Source of the DNA: Chloroflexota bacterium
GTDB lineage: Bacteria > Chloroflexota > Limnocylindria > Limnocylindrales > CSP1-4
Length of the DNA: 27,044 nt
Reading direction: 5' to 3'
Assembly (NCBI GenBank): GCA_029858845.1
Contig: JAOUEG010000001.1
Span: forward strand, 1-27,044
Below the pieces are notes generated by a model, which was not told the origin of the DNA, searched no databases, and saw only the letters and a list, made by a program, of their open reading frames with translations. Below are positions 6,755-15,730 of this stretch, in pieces. The translations under genes and the position numbers were made by a program. Every line of letters begins with the position of its first letter. The first letter of the stretch is position 1.

Positions 6755-7503
6755 GCAGACCCGCGATCCGGCTTGCCGGGGTCGACGTCCGCTATCGCGA
6801 GCGGGCCGCCCTGCGCAACGTGGACCTCGAGATCGCCACCGGCGAGCGCGTCGCACTCATCGGCGGCAACGGAGCCGGCAAGTCCACCCTGCTGCGGGTC
6901 GCCGTCGGGACGCTCGGACCGTCCGCCGGCGGCGTGGAGCTGCTGGGGCAGTCGATCGACGTGCTCGATCGGATGGCCGTCGCGCGTCGGGTCGCCGTCG
7001 TGCCACAGGCTGCGACCCTTCCCTTTGCCACGCGCGTCGAGGAGGTCGTGGGACTGGGCCGGATCCCGCACGAGGACCCGTTCCGCGGCGCCCGCGCGTC
7101 GGACCGCGCCGCGATCGCGGCGGCGATCGAGCGCGTGGGCGTGGGCCATCTGCTCGGACGTGACGCTCGAGAGCTGTCGCTCGGCGAGCGGCAGCTCGTC
7201 CTGATCGCGATGGCGGTCGCGCAGGCGGCCCCGATCCTGATCTTGGACGAGCCGACGGTCCACCTGGACCTGCGGCACCAGGTGGGGACGATGGACCTGT
7301 TGGTGGATCTCAACGAGCGTGACGGGACCACCGTCGTCGCCGTGCTCCACGACCTGACCCTCGCCGCGCACTTCTTCCCCAGGCTCGTGCTGCTCGACCA
7401 CGGCTGCGTCGTGGCGGACGGGAACCCCTCGGAGGTGCTGACGCCGGATCGGATCCGCGACGTCTTCGGGGTGGACCCGGCACTGGTTCGGCTCGGCGCC
7501 TGA
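6751..7503 (+). CDS. btuD: BtuD-type ABC transporter ATPase
   Basis: A 250-residue nucleotide-binding subunit. GTG at 6751 overlaps the permease stop by four bases. The Walker A is GGNGAGKST (residues 38-46), the Q-loop is VVPQAATLPFATRVEEVV, the signature is LSLGERQLVLIAMAVAQ, the Walker B is ILILDEPT and the switch histidine lies in VLHDLTLAA. The order and LGR/VGLGRIPH region are those of FepC/BtuD-family ATPases. It energises corrinoid import with the adjacent permease and binding protein. The signature is LSLGE rather than the usual LSGGE; similar variants occur in this family and are probably functional. It is the last gene clearly in the riboswitch-controlled operon. Confidence 0.88.
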   Translation: MSRPAIRLAGVDVRYRERAALRNVDLEIATGERVALIGGNGAGKSTLLRVAVGTLGPSAGGVELLGQSIDVLDRMAVARRVAVVPQAATLPFATRVEEVVGLGRIPHEDPFRGARASDRAAIAAAIERVGVGHLLGRDARELSLGERQLVLIAMAVAQAAPILILDEPTVHLDLRHQVGTMDLLVDLNERDGTTVVAVLHDLTLAAHFFPRLVLLDHGCVVADGNPSEVLTPDRIRDVFGVDPALVRLGA

Positions 7504-7510
7504 CGCGTGG

Positions 7511-7516
7511 TACGCT
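7511..7516 (+). promoter_or_regulatory. Possible leaderless-type -10 before the 7524 lipoprotein
   Basis: TACGCT lies 7 nt before the GTG at 7524 and no Shine-Dalgarno intervenes, consistent with transcription starting at or near the start codon. Confidence 0.35.
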
Positions 7517-7523
7517 CCCCGAC

Positions 7524-8234
7524 GTGACGCGACGTCGATCGAACGCGCCGGGACGCGTCGGTCCCGACCGCCGTCGGTCCCTCTCGATCCTGGCCGTGCT
7601 CGTCGCCCTGGTCGCGGTGGGCTGCGGCGGCTCGCCCGACTCGTCAGGATCCCCATCGCCCGCCGTCCCGACGGCCACGGGCGAGGCAACGGATCCGGCG
7701 ACGGGCCCGGCTACCACGGGACCCGGTCCCACAGCCGCTCCGGTCACGCCGACGCCGACCGCGCTCGCAAGCGAGGCACCGGCGACCGACGCGCCGACCT
7801 CGAGCGCACCAGGTGGGTCAGCCGCGGTCTGTGCCGGAAACGACGACAACCGCGACTTCTATGCGGCGGTCGCGGACGCGGTCGCGTGGCCCGTCTACTG
7901 TCCGGTGCTGGGCGAAGGATGGTTCGTCGACGCTGGTCAGTACCGTCTAGCCGGAGGCGGGTGGATGGAGATCGCCTATCAGGGCCCGCGGGGATTGCGA
8001 CTGGAGCTGCGCGAAGGCGCGGTCTGTGCGGTCGGCGATTGCGTCCTGAACGGGGCCGACGGCGGGGGAGCTGCCTTCGGCGACATGGCCGGCACGCTGC
8101 TGCTCCTCGACGAGGGTCGGCTGGCGATCGTCGTGGACGCCGGGGCGAATCCGAGCTGGACGATCGTCGCCAGCGGATTGGATCAGGCGGCGTTCGAGAG
8201 CATCGCCGCGGAGCTGGTGCGCGTCGGCGACTGA
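7524..8234 (+). CDS. Lipoprotein of unknown function with Ser/Thr/Pro linker
   Basis: A 236-residue protein starting with GTG 7524. Basic residues precede the hydrophobic segment LSILAVLVALVAVGC, and the lipobox VAVGC marks lipidation. Residues about 37-100 are a Pro/Thr/Ser/Ala-rich spacer that would hold the globular part away from the membrane. The folded domain, from about residue 101, contains three cysteines (AVCAGND, PVYCPVL, and two more in AVCAVGDCVL) and blocks such as GWFVDAGQYRLAGGGWMEIAYQGPRG. It reads as a mixed alpha/beta surface domain. I do not recognise a named family. It sits 20 bp after btuD but has its own candidate promoter, so a link to B12 uptake is unproven. Confidence 0.75.
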   Translation: MTRRRSNAPGRVGPDRRRSLSILAVLVALVAVGCGGSPDSSGSPSPAVPTATGEATDPATGPATTGPGPTAAPVTPTPTALASEAPATDAPTSSAPGGSAAVCAGNDDNRDFYAAVADAVAWPVYCPVLGEGWFVDAGQYRLAGGGWMEIAYQGPRGLRLELREGAVCAVGDCVLNGADGGGAAFGDMAGTLLLLDEGRLAIVVDAGANPSWTIVASGLDQAAFESIAAELVRVGD

Positions 8235-8247
8235 CCGCTCCGAAGAT

Positions 8248-8271
8248 GCCGGGCGTGGGCCATGTCCCGGC
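8248..8271 (+). terminator. Weak hairpin after the 7524 lipoprotein gene
   Basis: GCCGGG (8248-8253) and CCCGGC (8266-8271) form a 6-bp stem with a 12-nt loop, 14 nt after the stop. There is no T-run, so this is only a candidate. Confidence 0.25.
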
Positions 8272-8284
8272 GGCCGCGGTCGGG

Positions 8285-8290
8285 CATGAT
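8285..8290 (+). promoter_or_regulatory. Possible leaderless-type -10 before the aminotransferase
   Basis: CATGAT ends 6 nt before the ATG at 8297, which has no good Shine-Dalgarno. It matches TATAAT at four of six positions, and the spacing agrees with other starts in the window. Confidence 0.3.
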
Positions 8291-8296
8291 GGTGGC

Positions 8297-9421
8297 ATGC
8301 GGATCGCCGATTTCGCCCTGGAGCGGTACTTCGCCCGCTGGGAGTTCAGCGTCCGACACATGCTGTGCGCCTCGGATGTCCAGGGGATGTCCATGAGTGA
8401 CGTCCTAAGGCTGGCCGACGACGAGGCACGGGGCCTGTGGGACGACCTGACCCTCGGCTACACGGAGTCGACCGGCCACCCTCTGCTCCGACGGGAGATC
8501 GCGCGGCTCTATTCGCACATCGAAGCGGACGATGTCCTGGTCTTCGCCGGTGCCGAGGAGGCCATCTTCTGCATCGCCAACGTGCTTCTGGCGCCCGGAG
8601 ATCATGCCATCGTGACCTGGCCTGGGTACCAGAGCCTGTACGAGGTGGCCCGGGCGACCGGCGCGGAGGTGGCGCTCCACGAACTGCGCGAGGAATCCGG
8701 TTGGGCCGTGGATCTGGGACTCCTTCGTCGGCAGGTCACACCGGCCACGCGACTCATCGTCGTCAACGCCCCCCACAACCCGACCGGGATGCTGCCGGAC
8801 CGAACCACGTTCGACGGGCTGGCCGAGATCGCCGCAGAGGCAGGTGCGCATCTCCTGGTCGACGAGGTCTACCGCTACCTGGAGTACGACCCATCGGGTC
8901 GCCTGCCGGCCGGTGCGGACGCGCTCGCGAACGGTATCTCCCTGGGCGTGATGTCCAAGTCGTTCGCGATGGCCGGCCTGCGGATCGGATGGCTCGCCAC
9001 CCGCGATCGTGATCTTCTGGCGCGCTGTGCCGCGTTCAAGGACTACACCAGCATCTGCTCGTCAGCGCCCTCCGAGATCCTGGCGCTCATCGGCTTGCGT
9101 GCGCGCGACGCGGTCCTCGATCGCTCACGGGCGATCGTGGCGGCAAACCTGGAGCGCCTCGACGCGTTCTTCGACGGCTGGGCAGACCGATTCGCGTGGA
9201 CCCGGCCCCAGGCAGGACCGGTCGGGTTCGCCAGGCTGACCGTGCCGGGAGTGTCGATCGACGACTGGGCCGCGGGCCTGGTCGAGACCGAAGGCGTCCT
9301 CCTGCTGCCGGGTTCGCTGTTCGGCTACGGTGGGAACCACTTCCGGCTCGGTTTCGGTCGGACCGATCTACCGGCCGCACTCGATCGGATGGAAGCGTAC
9401 GCCGGCGCGACGCTACGCTGA
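8297..9421 (+). CDS. PLP-dependent class I/II aminotransferase
   Basis: A 374-residue fold-type I PLP enzyme. ATG 8297 begins MRIADFALERYFARWEFSVRH. This opening resembles the group of class I/II aminotransferases that includes capreomycidine synthase-like proteins. Landmarks are TLGYTESTGHPLLRREIA (substrate entry), NAPHNPTG (Asn contacting PLP), DEVYRYLEY (Asp and Tyr contacting the ring) and SKSFAMAGLRIGW with the Schiff-base lysine K221. A C-terminal arginine in FRLGFGR would bind the substrate carboxylate. It therefore looks catalytically intact. The amino donor and product cannot be told from sequence. The neighbours give no pathway hint, and it appears to be a single-gene transcription unit. 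Confidence 0.85.
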   Translation: MRIADFALERYFARWEFSVRHMLCASDVQGMSMSDVLRLADDEARGLWDDLTLGYTESTGHPLLRREIARLYSHIEADDVLVFAGAEEAIFCIANVLLAPGDHAIVTWPGYQSLYEVARATGAEVALHELREESGWAVDLGLLRRQVTPATRLIVVNAPHNPTGMLPDRTTFDGLAEIAAEAGAHLLVDEVYRYLEYDPSGRLPAGADALANGISLGVMSKSFAMAGLRIGWLATRDRDLLARCAAFKDYTSICSSAPSEILALIGLRARDAVLDRSRAIVAANLERLDAFFDGWADRFAWTRPQAGPVGFARLTVPGVSIDDWAAGLVETEGVLLLPGSLFGYGGNHFRLGFGRTDLPAALDRMEAYAGATLR

Positions 9422-9468
9422 CCGGTGGCTTGCGCGCCCCTGACGTGAAGCGGGTCGGAGGCGTGGTC

Positions 9469-9485
9469 GGCGGCTATAATCCGCC
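9469..9485 (+). promoter_or_regulatory. Consensus -10 (TATAAT) inside a dyad, promoter of the FtsX/ABC operon
   Basis: A perfect TATAAT at 9475-9480 is framed by GGCGG (9469-9473) and CCGCC (9481-9485). It lies about 100 bp before the ATG at 9585, leaving a roughly 98-nt leader. No clear -35 was found. The dyad could be a repressor site covering the -10. Confidence 0.5.
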
Positions 9486-9584
9486 CTGGTTCAGGCCCGA
9501 CGCCCCCGTCGCGGATCCGCTCCGCCCGTCGTCTTCGGCGCGCCGGCCGGACGCAGGCGCAGCCGGCCCGGGAGTTGTCCTCGG

Positions 9585-12500
9585 ATGCCCTCGACGCTGA
9601 TCGCCACCCTGCTCGTCAGCCTCCGCCGGACGCGTGCCGCCTGGCCGATCGCCCTCGCCGCCGGCCTCACCTGCATGCTGGCCTCCACCCTGTTGGCGGC
9701 GGGCCCGATCTACGCCAGCGCCGTGTCCGTGGCGGGCCTTCAGCGGGTCCTCTCCGATTCTCCGGTGGACGCCGCGAACATCGAAGTGTCGCTGCGGACG
9801 GAGGCCGATCAGGCCGATTCCGTGGACGGCGTCGTGTCGTCCGAGCTCGAGCAGGTCCTCGCGGGCATCGGGGGCCCACTGGCGCGCTTCGGTCGTTCGG
9901 ATTCGTTCGATCTCCCGACGGCGCTGCCGGGACCGATCCCCGACCTCGTCGAGCTCGGCTTCGCCGAGGGGCTGTCCGAGCACGCGACGCTTCTGGACGG
10001 AGCGTGGCCCCGGGACGAGGATCGGGGCAGTGGGTCGACGGAGCCCGTGCCGGTCGCGGTCGGCGAGCACGTGGCCATGCCGCTCGGACTCGCCGTTGGC
10101 GACGTCCTGCAGCTGGACAGCCGCATCCACCAGGCGTTCTCGGTCCCGGTCCGGATCGCCGGAGTGTTCCGGATCGACGATCCGGCGGACGCATACTGGT
10201 GGGGCGAGTCACAGGTTCTCGACGGGCTCGTCACCAGCCAGGACTTCGCGACCCACGGTCCCTTCTTCACCACCCGCGACCAGTTGCTGGCCCGGACGAC
10301 CGTGGGCCGGCTGCGACTGATCTGGCGCGCCTTCCCGGACCCGGGGAACGTGACGATCGACGACATCGCCGGCCTCGAGGAGCGGATCGGACAACTTGAC
10401 GGCCGGATCGAGGCCTCGACGTCCGGGATCCCCGTCACGGTGTCGACGACGCTCCCGGAGATCCTCGCCAGGGCCGAGCGCTCGCTCCTGGTGAGCCGCA
10501 CCGGCGTCCTGCTCCTGACGGTGCAACTCGCAGTCCTGGCTGCCTACGCCGTCCTGCTCAGTGCGGCGCTCCTTGTCGAGCATCGCCGTGTCGACACGGC
10601 GATGCTCCGGTCGCGGGGTGCCGGCCCGGTCCGGATCGCCGGCCTGACCCTGGTCGAGGCGGTGCTCCTGACGGTGCCGGCTGCGGTGATCGCCCCATGG
10701 GTCGCCGTCATCGCCTTGACGGCCTTCAACGTCGTGGGACCCCTCGCCGCCATCGAGCTGCCGATCGAGCCGGTGGTTTCGCCGGAGGCCTACCTGGCCG
10801 CTGCGGCGGGGGCGGCAGGCTGCCTGATCGCCCTGGTGCTCCCGGCCCTCCCGACGAGAAGGTCGTTCGCTGCCGTCCAGCGCGGTGTCTCACGGGCCTC
10901 CACGACGCCCACGAGCCAGCGGATCGGGCTCGACCTGGCGCTGCTGGCCGTGGCCGGCCTCGGCCTATGGCAGCTCCGCCTCTACGGCGCTCCGCTCACC
11001 CGAACCGTGCAGGGAGCGGTGGGGATCGACCCGCTCCTTGTCGCGGCGCCGGCGATCGGCCTGCTGGCGGGAGCAGTCGTCGCGCTCCGGCTGCTGCCGC
11101 TGGTCGCCGGCCTGGTCGAGCGGGCGACGAGCCGCGGCCGGGGCCTCGTCTCGGCGCTGGGCGCTCGCCAGCTCGCCCGCCGGCCGCTCCGCTACACGCG
11201 CGCCGCGCTGCTGCTGATGCTCGCCATGTCGATGGGGGTCTTCGCCGTGTCATACGGTTGGACGTGGTCCGCATCGCAACACGATCAGGCCGGCTATCAG
11301 GTCGGAGCGGACCTCCGCGTCGAGCCTGGGCTGCGCTCGGCGGCGCTTCCGCGCTGGGCGCTGGACAGCGCCTACGGATCGGTCCCCGGGGTGGTCGTGC
11401 ACATGCCGGTCGACCGGGCCCCGGTGGCGGCCTCCCGCTCGGAGAGTGGTGAGATCGTCGCGCTCGACGCCGCCACCGCGCCATCGATCGTCGTCTTCCG
11501 CCCGGACCTCGCCGATGCTGCGCTCCCTGACCTGCTGGCGCCACTCGCCGATGCCCGGCCGGGTCCGGAGCTGGTACGCCTCGCCGGGAAGCCGAGCAGA
11601 TTGCGCGTCGACGTCTCCACCGCTCTCGACGAGGTCGGCGAGATCGAGTTCGATCCGGTTGCCGACGCGTTCGTCGATACCCCTGCGGACCCGACCCGCA
11701 TCTCGGCGTGGCGCGGCCTCCGGGCCTCGGTCGTGGTGCGCGACGCCTCGGGGATGCTCTATCGCTTCGCGGGCGAGGCAGACATGATCGGCGGCGGCAG
11801 GCACGAGCTCGTCGTGGGGCTCGGGGATCCGGGCGACACGTCCGCCGCCCTCGCCTACCCGCTGGACCTGCTCGCCATCGAGCTCGCCATCAGCCTGCCG
11901 CCGAACCACCAGGTATCCGAGGGCGCCATTGTCGTGCTGGGACTCCAGGCCGCCCCCGGAGACGATCCATGGCAGCCTGTCCCCCTCGACCTGGGCGATG
12001 GCTGGCGACTGTCGTCCTCGGTCTACGGCCAGCCGCACGACCTCGTCGAGCCGGTTCTGCCGGCTGGCGGGTTGACGGCCACCGTGGGCCGACGGGGCCT
12101 CAGCTCCCTGGTCGGCGTCGATGCGTATGGACGGGCAACCGTCCTGACGTTCGCGCCGGCCGTCCTCACCGCCATCGGCGAGGCGACGATCCCGGTCGTT
12201 GCCAGCACGCCGTTCCTCGACGCGAGCGCCCGCAGCGTCGGCGATGAACTCATGATCGACCTCGAGGGCCGCCGGCACATGATCGAGGTCGTCGGGGAGG
12301 TGCTCGCGTTCCCGACCGTCGAGGCCGACGAGCCGGTCCTCGTGATGGACTTCCCGACGTTGGCCCTCGTTCGCTTCGAGGGCACGGACAGCGTGGATCC
12401 GGCGAACGAGTGGTGGCTCGACCTCGGGCCGGGAGAGAGCGCGTCCGTCTCGGCCCGCCTCGAGGCCGCTCCGTTCCAGAGCCGATCCGTGGTCAGCCTG

Positions 12501-12968
12501 GAGGGCCGGGAGCAGGCGCTCGCGACCGATCCGGTGGCGCTCGGGATCATCGGGGCCCTGAGCATCGGATTCGTCGCCGCCGCGCTGTTCGCCGTCGTCG
12601 GTTTCGTGGTGAGTGCGGCCGTCTCTGCGCGGGAGCGCGTGTCGGAGTTCGCCCTGCTGCGCGCCCTCGGCCTGTCTCCCGGGCAGCTGTCCGGCTGGCT
12701 GTCGCTGGAGAACGTGGTCCTTGCCGCGGTCAGCCTCGTGGCGGGCACGGCACTGGGCCTGCTGATCGCCTGGGTCGTCCTCCCGTTCGTCACGGTCACC
12801 CAGGAGGCCCGGATCCCGTATCCGCCGGTCATCCTGGAGGTGCCCTGGGCGACCATCGTTGTCCTCGAGGTCGTGAGTATCATCGCCCTCGGGGCGACGG
12901 TCATCGTCCTTGCCTGGCTGCTGCGTCGGATCGGCCTGGCAGCCGTCCTGCGGACCGGGGAGGACTGA
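9585..12968 (+). CDS. Large FtsX-type ABC transporter permease (1127 aa)
   Basis: A first membrane helix at about residues 18-38 precedes a large extracytoplasmic domain of about 265 residues (40-305). Several helices follow between about 305 and 560. A second, larger extracytoplasmic region covers about 560-985, and three more helices reach the C-terminus (near 985-1015, 1040-1070 and 1085-1115). This is the duplicated FtsX/MacB (ABC3) arrangement. ERVSEFALLRALGLSPGQLSGWLSLENVVL, just before the penultimate helix, is the typical FtsX coupling segment. Such permeases move lipoproteins, peptides or drugs mechanically rather than through a channel. GGGAG lies 10 nt before the ATG. A second permease and two ATPases follow. 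Substrate is unknown. Confidence 0.82.
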   Translation: MPSTLIATLLVSLRRTRAAWPIALAAGLTCMLASTLLAAGPIYASAVSVAGLQRVLSDSPVDAANIEVSLRTEADQADSVDGVVSSELEQVLAGIGGPLARFGRSDSFDLPTALPGPIPDLVELGFAEGLSEHATLLDGAWPRDEDRGSGSTEPVPVAVGEHVAMPLGLAVGDVLQLDSRIHQAFSVPVRIAGVFRIDDPADAYWWGESQVLDGLVTSQDFATHGPFFTTRDQLLARTTVGRLRLIWRAFPDPGNVTIDDIAGLEERIGQLDGRIEASTSGIPVTVSTTLPEILARAERSLLVSRTGVLLLTVQLAVLAAYAVLLSAALLVEHRRVDTAMLRSRGAGPVRIAGLTLVEAVLLTVPAAVIAPWVAVIALTAFNVVGPLAAIELPIEPVVSPEAYLAAAAGAAGCLIALVLPALPTRRSFAAVQRGVSRASTTPTSQRIGLDLALLAVAGLGLWQLRLYGAPLTRTVQGAVGIDPLLVAAPAIGLLAGAVVALRLLPLVAGLVERATSRGRGLVSALGARQLARRPLRYTRAALLLMLAMSMGVFAVSYGWTWSASQHDQAGYQVGADLRVEPGLRSAALPRWALDSAYGSVPGVVVHMPVDRAPVAASRSESGEIVALDAATAPSIVVFRPDLADAALPDLLAPLADARPGPELVRLAGKPSRLRVDVSTALDEVGEIEFDPVADAFVDTPADPTRISAWRGLRASVVVRDASGMLYRFAGEADMIGGGRHELVVGLGDPGDTSAALAYPLDLLAIELAISLPPNHQVSEGAIVVLGLQAAPGDDPWQPVPLDLGDGWRLSSSVYGQPHDLVEPVLPAGGLTATVGRRGLSSLVGVDAYGRATVLTFAPAVLTAIGEATIPVVASTPFLDASARSVGDELMIDLEGRRHMIEVVGEVLAFPTVEADEPVLVMDFPTLALVRFEGTDSVDPANEWWLDLGPGESASVSARLEAAPFQSRSVVSLEGREQALATDPVALGIIGALSIGFVAAALFAVVGFVVSAAVSARERVSEFALLRALGLSPGQLSGWLSLENVVLAAVSLVAGTALGLLIAWVVLPFVTVTQEARIPYPPVILEVPWATIVVLEVVSIIALGATVIVLAWLLRRIGLAAVLRTGED

Positions 12969-12970
12969 CG

Positions 12971-15709
12971 GTGCGCACGGTCGCAGCGGTCGCCGCCCTG
13001 CTCCGCCGCCTCCGGGTGGAGCGTGAGGCCGTCGTGCTCCTGTTCGTCCTGGTCGCTGTCACCAGCCTCCTCGTCGCGATCAGCCCCCGGCTCTTCCAGC
13101 GCGTGAGCGACGACGGCCTGCAGTACGAACTGGCCGACTCCACGGTCGTGCAGCGCAACCTCCAGTTCTCGACCGTGTCCCAATTCACGCGCGTGGAGGC
13201 TCGCGGCCAGGAGATCTGGGAGCGCCTTCCTCCATCGGTCCAGGCGATCGTGGACCAGCGGCGCTTTGCCCTCGAGACGCCGCGATTCGTCCTGCTCGAT
13301 CCCCCCAACTACGCCACCAGCGTCGCCTTCCAGTACCAGGACGGCATCGAGGAGCAGGTCACGTTCGAAGCAGGCCGCCGGCCACTCGCCGTGACCCCAC
13401 GCACCGATGGCGCGGGCGTACCTCGTTTCGAGGTCGCCGTATCGACGGCCACGGCAGAGGCGATCCTGGTGGGGATCGGCGACGTCCTTCGGGCCCGCGT
13501 CGATGCGTCAGACCCGATGCTCCGGCGCATCTGGCCCCGCCCCGTCACCGAGATCGACTTCGAGGTCGTGGGCCTGTACCGGGTCGACGAGCTGGAGGAC
13601 CCCTTCTGGTTCGGCGAGAGCCGGATGGCCCGCATCGCCGTGACCGGGACGGAGGAGTTCCCGCTGGCGCTTGCCTCGGCCATGTTCGCGCCCGGTGCGT
13701 ACCCGGACTTCCGCGAGCTCGGGCTTCCGATGTCATACCGCTGGCGCTACTTCGTTGCCACGGACCGCATCGACGATGCCTATCTCGAGACGCTCACGCC
13801 GGACCTTCGGCGCCTGGAATCGACCTTCGGATCCACGACCGGGACGCCGGGGGACCTGACCTATCGCACCGGGCTACTGGACATCGTGGACCGGTACGAG
13901 GCCCTCCGGGCAACGACGCAGGCAGCAGTCTCGGTCGCGGCGATCGGTCCCATCGGCGTCGCCATCGGCGCCGTGAGCCTCATCGCGCTCATCATCGTCG
14001 GGCGCCGGCGAACAGCCCTGGTGCTCGTCCGAGGCCGGGGCGCGTCCGCGAGGCAGGTCCTCGCCGCCCAGCTGTGGGAAGGCCTCCTGGTCACGGTGCC
14101 GGCGGCCCTCATGGGCGTGGTCCTGGCCTACCTGGCGGTCGAGGCCCGACCCGATCCGTCATCGACGCGCGGGGCCGTCGTGGTCGCGCTCGCCACGACC
14201 GCCCTGCTGCTTGCGGCAGCCTGGCCGTGGGCACGTCGCGCCCGTCGCGATCTCGAGCGCGACGACCCAGACGTGCGGCGCACGACCCCCCGGCGGCTAG
14301 TGGTGGAAGCGACCGTCGTCGGTGTCGCCCTGTCTGCTACGTGGCTCCTCCGGGAACGAAGCATCGGCGGGGAGGGGGTCCTTGGATTCGATCCGTTCCT
14401 TGCCGCCGCCCCGGTGCTGGTGGGCATCGCCGTCGGCTTGATGGCGATCCGCGTCTATCCGCTGCCGATCCACCTGCTCGCGGCTGTCACCGCACGTCGG
14501 AGGGACCTGGTGCCCGTCCACGGCTTGCGCAGTATCGGTCGCCACCCCGGGGCGGCCTACCTGCCGCTGCTCGTCATGACCCTCACGATCGCGATCGGCG
14601 TGTTCTCCTCGGTCATCGAGACGAGCATCCAGCGCGGCCAGTTCGCGGCATCGTGGCAGGAGGTCGGCGCCGATTTCCGGATCGAGGCGGTTCCAGGCAG
14701 CACGCTCGGATCGGTCGCGGACCCGGTCACGGTCGATGGTGTCGAGGCCTCCGCCGCCGCGCTCAACCTCCTTGTCCCGCCGGCATTCGGATCACCCGGC
14801 AGTGCCACCGGCGTGATCCTCCATGCCATCGAGCCGGTCGACTACGAGGCGGTCGTGGCGGATTCGCCGGCCGCGATCTCCCTGCCGCCGGTGATCCGGC
14901 AGGCGCCAACGGATCCGGCGATCGGCACGCCCGCGATGCCGATCCCGGCGCTCCTCTCGAGCCGGGCTCCCAATGGCTGGCCCGTTCGCGGTGTGGGGGA
15001 CACGCTCGCGCTCCAGGTCAAGGGGCAGGCATTGGAGTTCGTCATCGTTGGTTTCGTCGAATCGTTCCCAGGTCTTCGCTTGGGTTCGACCTTCGTCGTG
15101 GCTCCGCTCGAATCGGTGTTCGCCGCGTACGACGTGGCACCTATCGCGCCGTCGATGCTGTTCGTTCGCGGACCCGCCTCCGTCGGGCCGGGGCTGCACG
15201 GGCTGCTGGACGCCACGTCGGGCGAGGAGACGGAGATCTCGCGCCAGCAGCAGTACGACGCGGTCCGCGCGGCGCCGCTCGTGGCAGCCGTCGGAGGCGG
15301 GTTCCTGATGGCGCTCGCCATCGCGACTGCGTACGCCGCCCTGGCCGTCGTGGCCGTGGTCGCGCTCGATGCCCGGCGTCGAGCGCGCGAACTCGCCTTC
15401 CTTCGGACGCTGGGCTTGAGCGAGCGCCAGCTCGTCGGCCTCACGGTCGTCGAACATGCGCCGCCGGTCCTCGTAGCGGTCGCGATGGGGGTCGGGCTCG
15501 GCCTCGTCGTCGCCTGGCTGCTGGAGCCGGGTCTGGGGCTCGCGGTGTTCATCGGCCCGCAGGCCCCGGTGACCGTCCAGGTGGATTGGGCGGCCGTCGC
15601 CGCCGTGATCGGGGCGGTCATCGCGGTGGTGATCGTGGCGATCGGGTCCAGCTCGTGGGTGGCCCGCCGATCCAGCCCGACGGATGCGCTCCGGATGGGC
15701 GAGGGCTGA
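12971..15709 (+). CDS. Second FtsX-type ABC transporter permease (912 aa)
   Basis: I chose the GTG at 12971, two bases after the previous stop and just after a GGGGAGGA Shine-Dalgarno. The longer frame upstream has no support because it overlaps the preceding gene. The layout mirrors the previous permease. There is one helix near residues 19-39, an extracytoplasmic domain to about 310, and a helix cluster to about 550. A second extracytoplasmic part of about 220 residues and three terminal helices follow. The coupling segment ARELAFLRTLGLSERQLVGLTVVEH is clear. It is about 215 residues shorter than its partner, mainly in the second external domain. The two probably form a heterodimer powered by the ATPases downstream. 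Substrate is unknown. Confidence 0.82.
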   Translation: MRTVAAVAALLRRLRVEREAVVLLFVLVAVTSLLVAISPRLFQRVSDDGLQYELADSTVVQRNLQFSTVSQFTRVEARGQEIWERLPPSVQAIVDQRRFALETPRFVLLDPPNYATSVAFQYQDGIEEQVTFEAGRRPLAVTPRTDGAGVPRFEVAVSTATAEAILVGIGDVLRARVDASDPMLRRIWPRPVTEIDFEVVGLYRVDELEDPFWFGESRMARIAVTGTEEFPLALASAMFAPGAYPDFRELGLPMSYRWRYFVATDRIDDAYLETLTPDLRRLESTFGSTTGTPGDLTYRTGLLDIVDRYEALRATTQAAVSVAAIGPIGVAIGAVSLIALIIVGRRRTALVLVRGRGASARQVLAAQLWEGLLVTVPAALMGVVLAYLAVEARPDPSSTRGAVVVALATTALLLAAAWPWARRARRDLERDDPDVRRTTPRRLVVEATVVGVALSATWLLRERSIGGEGVLGFDPFLAAAPVLVGIAVGLMAIRVYPLPIHLLAAVTARRRDLVPVHGLRSIGRHPGAAYLPLLVMTLTIAIGVFSSVIETSIQRGQFAASWQEVGADFRIEAVPGSTLGSVADPVTVDGVEASAAALNLLVPPAFGSPGSATGVILHAIEPVDYEAVVADSPAAISLPPVIRQAPTDPAIGTPAMPIPALLSSRAPNGWPVRGVGDTLALQVKGQALEFVIVGFVESFPGLRLGSTFVVAPLESVFAAYDVAPIAPSMLFVRGPASVGPGLHGLLDATSGEETEISRQQQYDAVRAAPLVAAVGGGFLMALAIATAYAALAVVAVVALDARRRARELAFLRTLGLSERQLVGLTVVEHAPPVLVAVAMGVGLGLVVAWLLEPGLGLAVFIGPQAPVTVQVDWAAVAAVIGAVIAVVIVAIGSSSWVARRSSPTDALRMGEG

Positions 15710-15730
15710 GCGGTGGATGATAGGAGCGAC

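Noticed and set aside
7650..7800. Repetitive-looking Thr/Pro/Ala stretch considered as a DNA repeat
   Set aside because: It is a low-complexity linker in a lipoprotein, with no exact tandem unit.
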